DNA of 64,000 nucleotides from Bacteroidales bacterium (GTDB lineage: Bacteria; Bacteroidota; Bacteroidia; Bacteroidales; UBA932). Position 1 is the stretch's first letter; each line of letters starts with the position of its first letter. The notes below the pieces were generated by a model that was given only the letters and a program-made list of their open reading frames with translations, did not search any database and was not told where the DNA came from. Where the stretch lies: NCBI GenBank assembly GCA_029010575.1, contig JAQXKS010000020.1, forward strand, positions 1 to 64,000, written 5' to 3'. The position numbers and the translations under genes were made by a program. Shown piece after piece: positions 50,128 to 57,986 of this stretch.

Positions 50128-51603
50128 TTACCAATCCATATATCCAATAATTCCGGGAAAACTTGAGAACTCAAATCGTTTTTCGTATGTATGGAATATC
50201 GGCTGTTCTGTAATAATCACGACATCGGAGTCAATTCTAAGCAGAACACGCTCTGCAATACGGTTTACCGACTCTCCCTCTTTAAAAATAGTCGGCTTGA
50301 GAATCAGTCTATTTCCATCTATTTCCAAATAATCACCATTCATGTCTCCGGTCATCTCTTCAAGAGTCTTCGGGGCTTTCATATTCACATGTGAGCAGTT
50401 AATTCTGCCATAATTCATAATGTCTTCCTCCCTGTTGATAGTAAGGTGTGGGTAAGTGATTATAGAACCTGCACCCTCATCATTTACCATATATGCAAGG
50501 GTGAACTTCTTTTTTCCCGCATCTATGAAAATACTCTCGTTCTTATAAAGCTCACAATCCTGAAACTCTATGAAAAGAGTATCTACAGCAGGCAACTTTG
50601 AAGAGCTATAAGTTCGCTCGATTTTATTCAGGTGAGATATCGTGCTAAAAGAGCCGAGAAAAGCGGTAAAGAGAGCTACAAACCAGATTACAAGCATAAT
50701 CAGTCCTGGGTGACACTTTGGTGACTTGAGAGCAAAGATCATCTTGATTCCAAGGTAAACCACCATCAGACAAGGGATTATAAGCAGCAAAAATAGACAG
50801 ACCGACACGACTGTAATCACCCATTGAGGGGCATCAGTGAACATTCCCACAATTGTAGTAAAATCAAAGGGTGAGAAGAGTCCCCAAGAGATGCTGACAC
50901 CAAAAAATGCAAACACGAAAGAGATAGAACACCCTATTCCGGCAATCAGGAACGCAACACCTAATACCACGCCAACCACTCTTGCCAAAGTTTTCCATAT
51001 GGAGCTCTGAGAGGCCTGTTCGACCATTGATGAAAAATGACTGCTGCCACTCTCTATCCTGCTCTGAATCCCTTTGAGAGAATTTGTTTCACCTCTCATA
51101 TCGCACCTCTGCTGAGCTGTCACTGCAGGAGGCATTACGAAATACAATATCAAATAGATAATGGGAAAAAAGAGCGGTGCAAATTCCAAAAGAGTCAAAA
51201 GTACAGTTCCAACTGTAAAGATAAGTCTGAAGATGACAGGATCGACACTGAAGTATGCACCCAGTCCGGCACATACACCTGAGAGTTTATTGTTCTTAAG
51301 ATCCCTATAGAGCCGGCGGTTTCTACCAGAGCCCAGATCGTCATAAGGATTACCCAGATTATCAGTAGTACCAAGAGTTGCAATGATACTGTTGACTGCA
51401 AACTCGTCTACCAGCTTGTTTGAAAAGCCTCTCTCGATCAGAAGCTCTGCAATACGCTCCTCAATTGCAGCAATTATTTCATCCCTATTCACATTATTTG
51501 CATAGAAATCGGATAGAGAGTACATATAGTCATCCAATATCTGATGCGCCTTCTTATCCAATACAAAGGCAAAACCGCCTATACTGATTTTAATAGTTTC
51601 CAT
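50128..51603 (-). CDS. PspC-domain membrane protein (long form)
   Basis: PspC motif 'RDLKNNKLSGVCAGLGAYFSVDPVIFRLIF'; several TM segments; extended C-terminal domain; start set to METIKIS. Confidence 0.87.
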   Translation of the reverse strand: METIKISIGGFAFVLDKKAHQILDDYMYSLSDFYANNVNRDEIIAAIEERIAELLIERGFSNKLVDEFAVNSIIATLGTTDNLGNPYDDLGSGRNRRLYRDLKNNKLSGVCAGLGAYFSVDPVIFRLIFTVGTVLLTLLEFAPLFFPIIYLILYFVMPPAVTAQQRCDMRGETNSLKGIQSRIESGSSHFSSMVEQASQSSIWKTLARVVGVVLGVAFLIAGIGCSISFVFAFFGVSISWGLFSPFDFTTIVGMFTDAPQWVITVVSVCLFLLLIIPCLMVVYLGIKMIFALKSPKCHPGLIMLVIWFVALFTAFLGSFSTISHLNKIERTYSSSKLPAVDTLFIEFQDCELYKNESIFIDAGKKKFTLAYMVNDEGAGSIITYPHLTINREEDIMNYGRINCSHVNMKAPKTLEEMTGDMNGDYLEIDGNRLILKPTIFKEGESVNRIAERVLLRIDSDVVIITEQPIFHTYEKRFEFSSFPGIIGYMDW

Positions 51604-51946
51604 TTTGCTCATTTCTGATTAAATCTATTGATTCGACAATATCCCTCCAGGCAATATCCATCTCCTTGAGAGCCTGGCGTCCCTTTTGAGTGATACTATA
51701 ATATTTTCTTGGAGGTCCCTGTGTAGACTCCTCCCATCTGTAGCTCAGAAGCCCCTGATTCTTCTGACGGATCAGAAGAGGGTAAAGAGTTCCTTCCACT
51801 ACAATCATCCTGGCCTTCTTCAACTCAGCAATTATCGAAGAGGTGTAAGAATCTTTTTTGTCAAGAATACTGAGAATACAATACTCCAGCACACCCTTCC
51901 TCATCTGAGATTTCAGATTATCAACATTAGATTCAAATACTTCCAT
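51590..51946 (-). CDS. PadR family transcriptional regulator
   Basis: 'QMRKGVLEYCILSILDKKDSYTSSIIAELKKARMIVVEGTLYPLLIRQKNQGLLSYRWEES'; overlaps pspC-long. Confidence 0.92.
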   Translation of the reverse strand: MEVFESNVDNLKSQMRKGVLEYCILSILDKKDSYTSSIIAELKKARMIVVEGTLYPLLIRQKNQGLLSYRWEESTQGPPRKYYSITQKGRQALKEMDIAWRDIVESIDLIRNEQNGNY

Positions 51947-51961
51947 ATCCAGATCAATTAA

Positions 51962-52537
51962 TTAATGAAATCTTCTGATATTTTCTGCAGTTACTGGCAA
52001 ACCGTACATACGGCACTTATCAGCGCCTGTTCTGGCAGCAGGCACTACAAAGAGCAGGATAAGGTAGAGCCAAAAACCGAAAGAACCACAGAAAAAGATA
52101 ATGATAAAGATAAGTCTAACAATAGTAATGTCAATATTAAAGTAGTGAGCCACTCCTGAACATACACCACCTATTCGTTTGTTATCAATATCCCTAAACA
52201 ATTTTTTGGGTTCCGGAGCCTCGTAATACCTGTAACGGCTGTCATAACTATCCCTGGTATCGAAAGAGCTGCCATAGTCAAAAGAGCCGTCAGGCATACC
52301 AAGTCTGGAAATTACGCTCTCAACCATTGAAAGTGTAATAGCCTGATTGCTGGCAGACAACATTTCGGAGAAAATTTCTGCAATCCTCTCTTCGAGTTCA
52401 TCCATCACCTCTTTGGTAGAAGAACCCATCTGAGTCTTATTTCTGAAGTGGTCAAGATAAGAAGATAATCTGCTATACGCATCTTCATTGATGATGAATT
52501 TACGTCCTGCAATTTCGACTTCAATAATACGTTTCAT
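51962..52537 (-). CDS. PspC-domain protein (short form)
   Basis: 'FRDIDNKRIGGVCSGVAHYFNIDITIVRLIFII'; N-terminal region similar to long PspC. Confidence 0.88.
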   Translation of the reverse strand: MKRIIEVEIAGRKFIINEDAYSRLSSYLDHFRNKTQMGSSTKEVMDELEERIAEIFSEMLSASNQAITLSMVESVISRLGMPDGSFDYGSSFDTRDSYDSRYRYYEAPEPKKLFRDIDNKRIGGVCSGVAHYFNIDITIVRLIFIIIFFCGSFGFWLYLILLFVVPAARTGADKCRMYGLPVTAENIRRFH

Positions 52538-52632
52538 AAGCTCTGTATTTTTACTATTTGAAATACTAAATTATTTGGTGATGCAAATATATATAATTTT
52601 TTCAGTACCTTGTTATGCAATGTACTATTTTT

Positions 52633-52660
52633 AAAAAAAAGTGGAATATTTTCCACTTTT
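52633..52660 (-). terminator. Rho-independent terminator after secG
   Basis: AAAAGTGGAA-TATT-TTCCACTTTT; A8 run on plus = U run on minus-strand transcript. Confidence 0.8.
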
Positions 52661-52680
52661 ATCAATTTTCTAAGACTTTT

Positions 52681-53010
52681 TTACTCGTTGTTGGTCATAT
52701 CCTGAGGTGCAACAGGGAACTGAGGCTGCCCTTCTACAGACTGATTCTGTTCGAGCTTTTCGATAACTGCATTGTCCTGAGCTTTATGTGAAGGGGCAAA
52801 TGCTGTAGCAAGAATACAGAGAACGAGCATTACGATGGAGAGTGTCCATGTAGCTTTTTCAAGAAAATCTGCAGTCTGACGTACTCCGAATGTTTGGTTA
52901 CCGGCAGCAAAGTTTGCAGCAAGTCCACCACCTTTAGAGTTCTGGATCAAAACGATCAATGTGAGAAGTATACTCACGATGATTATCAAAACGGAAAGTG
53001 CTATGTACAT
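52681..53010 (-). CDS. secG: Preprotein translocase subunit SecG
   Basis: 'LTLIVLIQNSKGGGLAANFAAGNQTFGVRQTADFLEKATW'. Confidence 0.94.
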   Translation of the reverse strand: MYIALSVLIIIVSILLTLIVLIQNSKGGGLAANFAAGNQTFGVRQTADFLEKATWTLSIVMLVLCILATAFAPSHKAQDNAVIEKLEQNQSVEGQPQFPVAPQDMTNNE

Positions 53011-53013
53011 AAC

Positions 53014-53619
53014 CTATAAATTTTTCTTTAATTCTTCCTTAAGGGATGCAAAGTAAGCACTTTTTTCCGGATATAACAAAATAAGTTTGTCATAAACTTC
53101 AATTGCTTGATAATAAAACTGCTGTTCTGCATAAATTCTGGCAAGTGTTTCGGTATAGAGATACTCATCTATCCCCTCCAGAGCACTACTTTTATCCTCT
53201 TGGAATCCCTCCTGTATGATTAGCGGTTCCGAAACAGAATTCACCTCCTCAGGGGAAAAATAATCTCCTCCTATGACTATATACTCCTTTCTTGGAGCCT
53301 GTTCGTCCTTTGTCACCTCTCTCCTTCCGGGAGTAGGCACTATTACAGGTATCACTTCATTGAAATCAAGGCTATATATAGGACTGTCGGAGCCCTCACC
53401 CTCTGCTGCGCTGCGCATAGCAGAATATCCCTTGCGAAAAGGAAGCCTGAAAGGATAAATATACCACCTGCATTTTTTCAAGGAGTCACTGTAGCTGTCC
53501 AGCCCCATCTCTGACATCCTCAAAAAAAGCTCCTGATGCGCAGCTGTGAACCACGGATAGGTCGAGACCACACTTTCAAGCTGTGCTATAGTCATCTGTG
53601 AAAGAGGAATTTTGTCCAT
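53014..53619 (-). CDS. Conserved protein of unknown function between lptE and secG
   Basis: Start set to MDKIPLSQMTIAQLESVVSTYPWF; C-terminal TPR-like helix pair 'LARIYAEQQFYYQAIEVYDKLILLYPEKSAYFASL'. Confidence 0.75.
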   Translation of the reverse strand: MDKIPLSQMTIAQLESVVSTYPWFTAAHQELFLRMSEMGLDSYSDSLKKCRWYIYPFRLPFRKGYSAMRSAAEGEGSDSPIYSLDFNEVIPVIVPTPGRREVTKDEQAPRKEYIVIGGDYFSPEEVNSVSEPLIIQEGFQEDKSSALEGIDEYLYTETLARIYAEQQFYYQAIEVYDKLILLYPEKSAYFASLKEELKKNL

Positions 53620-53633
53620 AGGTAAACACTGTA

Positions 53634-54137
53634 TTACCAGTTTGCTACGGTTGCATTGAATATATCCTCGACCAATTTTTCGATAATCTCTTCGCAAAGA
53701 GTCTCCTCTACTGCATCAAGCATCTCATTGGCATCATAGTCCGCATAGGCGGAGAAGGTCTTTTCGAAGTCCTCTTCTGGATGAAGTTTGTTAGTAAAAT
53801 ATATCTTCACTACAATAGTAAGACGGTTCTGGGAAGCCTGCTCATCCTTTGTGACAGCCATCGGTTTCGTGTCATAATTGATTATCTCCCCTGCCACATT
53901 CATATCACCCATTTCAGAAAGGATGTCCAGAGGGGTAAGTTTCCTATACTTCTCGATGAGGGCATCGGAAAGAGATGAACTGAGCGAAGGATTCACCTTC
54001 AAAGCCTTATTTTCAAAGTACTCCACAGAGAGGCTCTTGACATCGGGCTGTATCGAGGTCCCCGAAAATGAGTAGATCCCGCAAGAGACTGCAGCTGTCA
54101 AAAGCAGCGTAGGCAATATAATTCGTAATATTCTCAT
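53634..54137 (-). CDS. lptE: LptE family LPS-assembly lipoprotein
   Basis: Lipobox region 'LLTAAVSCGIYSFSGTSI'; LptE-like 'LSVEYFENKALKVNPSLSSSLSDALIEKY'. Confidence 0.86.
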   Translation of the reverse strand: MRILRIILPTLLLTAAVSCGIYSFSGTSIQPDVKSLSVEYFENKALKVNPSLSSSLSDALIEKYRKLTPLDILSEMGDMNVAGEIINYDTKPMAVTKDEQASQNRLTIVVKIYFTNKLHPEEDFEKTFSAYADYDANEMLDAVEETLCEEIIEKLVEDIFNATVANW

Positions 54138-54140
54138 GCT

Positions 54141-55304
54141 TTATTCAATATCCAGTTCTTTGATTTTTCTGTATAATGTGCGTTCTGATATTCCAAGTTC
54201 AGCAGCAGCAGCCTTTCTCTTGCCATTGTGCTTCTTGAGGACATTTCTTATCATATCAGCATTCATATCCTGAATAGTCATCACTGGTTTTTCCTCCTCC
54301 GGTTCTATATCAGAATATGTATCAAGCTCCGTGTCATTGTGGGAAGGAAGCACCTGAATCTCTTTCGTATGGTGATGATGTTCAGCAGAAGTGAGCTTTG
54401 CGACGATTGACTTGAGAGTGTCAACCTCCTCCCTCAGACTGAAGAGCATTTTGAAGATAAGGTCCCTGTCGGAGAGAGTGCTGTCAGACTGGCTGCCCGG
54501 GGCACAGACGGGAAGTGTAGAGGTATCGGAAGGTATATAGCTCTTGATTGCTTCCGCTGAAATTTCACGTTCTCGTTCGAGAACTGAGATCTGTTCAGCG
54601 ATATTCTTAAGCTGTCTTATATTTCCGGGCCATCTGTACGATTCAAGTACTGCTCTGGCCTCAGGAGTCAGACGTACAGTAGGCATTCTATACTTTTCTG
54701 CACAATCCAGCGCGAATTTCATGAAAAGAAGATGTATATCTCCTTTTCTTTCCCTCAGGGGAGGAATAAAGAGGGGTATGGCATTGAGCCTGTAATATAG
54801 GTCTTTCCTGAACTTACCTCTGGCAATTGCTCTCTCGAAATCGACATTTGAGGCTGCAATCACACGAACGTTGGTCTTGAGAATCTTGGACGAACCCACT
54901 CTTATAAACTCACCTGTTTCAAGTACACGCAGAAGACGCACCTGTGTCGACAAGGGGAGGTCTCCCACCTCATCCAGGAAAATTGTACCTCCGTCCGCCA
55001 CCTCGAAATAGCCCTTCCTGGCTTCATTCGCTCCTGTGAAAGAGCCTTTCTCGTGACCGAACAGTTCAGACTCTATAGTTCCTTCAGGAATAGCTCCGCA
55101 GTTGATGGCTATATAATTATTGTGCTTACGCGGGCTATGTGCGTGAATAATTTTGGGAATCACCTCCTTTCCCACCCCGCTTTCACCGGTGATGAGGACA
55201 GAAAGATCTGTCCCGGCTATTTCAATCGCTGTCTCTATAGCTGAATTCAGACGGGGGTCATTTCCAATAATCCCGAAACGGTTCTTTATTTCATTAAGTT
55301 CCAT
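54141..55304 (-). CDS. Sigma-54-interaction AAA+ / Fis-type transcriptional activator
   Basis: Walker A 'GESGVGKEV', 'ELFGHEKGSFTGA', 'GGTIFLDEVGDLP'; C-terminal Fis HTH 'KRKAAAAELGISERTLYRKI'; no N-terminal receiver. Confidence 0.93.
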   Translation of the reverse strand: MELNEIKNRFGIIGNDPRLNSAIETAIEIAGTDLSVLITGESGVGKEVIPKIIHAHSPRKHNNYIAINCGAIPEGTIESELFGHEKGSFTGANEARKGYFEVADGGTIFLDEVGDLPLSTQVRLLRVLETGEFIRVGSSKILKTNVRVIAASNVDFERAIARGKFRKDLYYRLNAIPLFIPPLRERKGDIHLLFMKFALDCAEKYRMPTVRLTPEARAVLESYRWPGNIRQLKNIAEQISVLEREREISAEAIKSYIPSDTSTLPVCAPGSQSDSTLSDRDLIFKMLFSLREEVDTLKSIVAKLTSAEHHHHTKEIQVLPSHNDTELDTYSDIEPEEEKPVMTIQDMNADMIRNVLKKHNGKRKAAAAELGISERTLYRKIKELDIE

Positions 55305-55347
55305 ATCATTCTTTATAGATGCAAAGTTAATATTTTTGGCATCATTG

Positions 55348-55379
55348 TTGAAAATAAATCAAATTAAATGCTATATTTG
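55348..55379 (+). promoter_or_regulatory. Candidate promoter for lipoprotein gene at 55429
   Basis: TTG 55348-55350, N21, TATATTTG 55372-55379. Confidence 0.6.
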
Positions 55380-55428
55380 CGCCTCTGTGATTACATATAG
55401 ATAATACACAAAACTAATTAATATTAAA

Positions 55429-57084
55429 ATGAAAAGATTTTTTAATGTCCTTATGATTGCCGTTGCAGGAATTTTGCTAGTTTCCTGCGGTAATCCCAAA
55501 AAAATGGCTAAACAGGCCGACCAGGTATCAGTTCAGTGCGACCCTCAGGTTCTGGAAGTTGTTGCAGGCAAAATTCAGACCAAGGTTACAGTTTCATTTC
55601 CTGAGAAATTTTTCCACCCCAAAGCTATCATCGAGGTAGTTCCTGCCATCGTATACAACGGAGGCGAATCTCTCCTTGATCCTATTATGTTCCAGGGTGA
55701 AAAAGTTACTGAAAATTATGAAGTGATTCCCGAAACCGGTACATCTGTTTCAAAAAACCTCGAGTTCGATTATGTTGAAGGTATGGAAAAATGCCATCTG
55801 GAACTCAGACTTACAGTCATTTATAAGGAAGAAAGAGTTCCTTTTGCAGAACCTTATAGAGTGGCTGACGGAGCAAACACCACATATATGCTCGTAAGCA
55901 AATGCGGTACTCCTGCCTACATACCCGATTCATACAAAGAGATCATCCCTGAACAGAACGAAGCTCAGATTCTCTACCTTATCAACAGCGCGACTGTTCG
56001 TGGTTCTCAGCTCACAACCAAAGATGTAAAGGACTTCCAGTCATTCCTCAAGAGTCTTAAGGAAGACGAAAGAAGGGAACTCGTAAACACTGAAATCATT
56101 GCTTACGCCTCACCTGACGGAAAAGAAGATTTCAATGCAGAACTTTCACAGAAACGTGCTAAGAGCGCTACTGAGGCTTTTAACAAGAAGATCAACAACA
56201 AGAAAGTGGGTGTTGAAACTGAAATCTCATCAAGAAACATTGAAGAAGACTGGGATGGATTCAGCGAACTCGTTGCTAACTCTGACATTCAGGATAAGGA
56301 ACTTATCCTCCGTGTTCTCCAGATGTACAGCGACCCCGCAGTCCGTGAAAAAGAGATCAAGAACCTCTCACAGGTTTACACAGTTCTTCAGAAAGAGATC
56401 CTTCCTGCACTTCGCCGTGCAAGATTCATCGCCAATATCAACTTCACCAACTACAGCAATGAAGAGCTTCTCACTCTGGTAAACGAAAATATTGAAGTTC
56501 TCGATGAAGAGGCTCTGCTTCGCGTGGCTTCACTTCTCGAAGATAACAATGCCAAAATTAATGTATACCAGCAGGCTGTAAACAAATATTCAAGCGAAAG
56601 AGGTCTTGTCAACCTTGCAGTTGCATACCTTGCAGCAGGTGAAAACGGCAAAGCTGAAACAACCCTCGCAAAGGTTAAAGAAACCTCTTGTCCTTACTTC
56701 ATCCACGCTCAAGGTATTGTCGCTCTTCGCAAAGGAGAATTTGCAGTAGCTGAAAACTGCTTCAAGAAAGCCGGACTCAAAGAATCCAACATCGACCTTG
56801 CAGTTATCGATATCCTTAACGGCAAATACAACGAAGCCCTCGCAAAGGTTAAGGGCACCAACACCTTCAATGAAGCTCTTGCATACGTTCTTACCAACAA
56901 CCTCATGGCTGCTTCAAAGATTCTCGGAGACTGCCAGTGTCCTAGAATCAACTACCTCAAGGCTGTAATCGCTGCCCGTAATGGTAAGGTAGCTCAGGCG
57001 AACGAAGCTCTTGCAATAGCAACCAAAGATGAAGCTCTTGCAAAACGTGCTGAAAACGATATTGAATTCGCAAAGATTCGATAA
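55429..57084 (+). CDS. Lipoprotein with OmpA-like domain and TPR-like C-terminal repeats
   Basis: Lipobox 'LLVSC'; OmpA-like 'IIAYASPDGKEDFNAELSQKRAKSATEAF'; alpha-helical repeats in C-terminal half. Confidence 0.78.
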   Translation: MKRFFNVLMIAVAGILLVSCGNPKKMAKQADQVSVQCDPQVLEVVAGKIQTKVTVSFPEKFFHPKAIIEVVPAIVYNGGESLLDPIMFQGEKVTENYEVIPETGTSVSKNLEFDYVEGMEKCHLELRLTVIYKEERVPFAEPYRVADGANTTYMLVSKCGTPAYIPDSYKEIIPEQNEAQILYLINSATVRGSQLTTKDVKDFQSFLKSLKEDERRELVNTEIIAYASPDGKEDFNAELSQKRAKSATEAFNKKINNKKVGVETEISSRNIEEDWDGFSELVANSDIQDKELILRVLQMYSDPAVREKEIKNLSQVYTVLQKEILPALRRARFIANINFTNYSNEELLTLVNENIEVLDEEALLRVASLLEDNNAKINVYQQAVNKYSSERGLVNLAVAYLAAGENGKAETTLAKVKETSCPYFIHAQGIVALRKGEFAVAENCFKKAGLKESNIDLAVIDILNGKYNEALAKVKGTNTFNEALAYVLTNNLMAASKILGDCQCPRINYLKAVIAARNGKVAQANEALAIATKDEALAKRAENDIEFAKIR

Positions 57085-57102
57085 TTAATTACAACAATCT
57101 AA

Positions 57103-57139
57103 AAAAAAAGGGGATGCTCAATTGAGCATCCCCTTTTTT
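57103..57139. terminator. Bidirectional terminator between convergent lipoprotein and SDR genes
   Basis: Perfect palindrome GGGGATGCTCAATTGAGCATCCCC flanked by A-run and T-run. Confidence 0.9.
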
Positions 57140-57142
57140 ATC

Positions 57143-57904
57143 TTACTGCCTCTTATAAGAAATCGTGCCGGTTGCCTGATTGGTAGGCATCAGAAGGACC
57201 TCTGCAATCTGCACATGTGCCGGTGCACTCGCAGCATAGAATGCGACATCTGCCACATCTGAGCCACACAGAGGAACAATTCCTTTATAGAAAGCATCCG
57301 CCTTCGCTTTATCCCCTCTGTAACGTACTACAGAGAAATTAGTCTCTACCATACCGGGTTTAATATTGGTAACACGCAAAGGCGTATCTACCAAATCTAT
57401 TCTTAATCCATCAGATAGAGCCTTGACAGCTGCCTTTGTTGCACAATAGACACTGCCACCTGGATAAGCAGCATCTCCCGCAATAGAACCGATGTTGATG
57501 ATATGACCTTTACCTCTTGCGACCATACCTGGAACCACCAATCGTGTCATCGAGAGCAGAGCCCTAATATTGGTATCTATCATGATATCCCACTCATCAA
57601 GATTTCCTTCGAACTCTTTATCTGTACCATACACCAGTCCCGCATTATTGATGAGGATATCTATTTCGCTCCATTTACCACTAAGGGAAGCAAGAGCACT
57701 TCTCATAGCATCCCTATCCATAACATCAAATGGCAAAAGAAGGGTATCAACACCCTCCCTCGCGAATTCATCCTTCAGTACAGCGAGTTTTTCCCTATTT
57801 CTTCCGTTGAGAATAAGAGAGGCACCGGCTGAAGCGAACTTCCTCGCGCAAGCCTCGCCGATACCGCTTGTAGCACCTGTTATCAATACGACTTTACCTT
57901 TCAT
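57143..57904 (-). CDS. Short-chain dehydrogenase/reductase
   Basis: 'VLITGATSGIGEACARKFA', 'LINNAGLVYG', 'YCATKAAV' (YxxxK). Confidence 0.95.
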   Translation of the reverse strand: MKGKVVLITGATSGIGEACARKFASAGASLILNGRNREKLAVLKDEFAREGVDTLLLPFDVMDRDAMRSALASLSGKWSEIDILINNAGLVYGTDKEFEGNLDEWDIMIDTNIRALLSMTRLVVPGMVARGKGHIINIGSIAGDAAYPGGSVYCATKAAVKALSDGLRIDLVDTPLRVTNIKPGMVETNFSVVRYRGDKAKADAFYKGIVPLCGSDVADVAFYAASAPAHVQIAEVLLMPTNQATGTISYKRQ

Positions 57905-57986
57905 TGCAATATCAAATTAATTGGTTTGTAACAATTCTGTAATATCTGCTGGATACTTTTGCAGCAGTAACAAAGATAAACAAATT

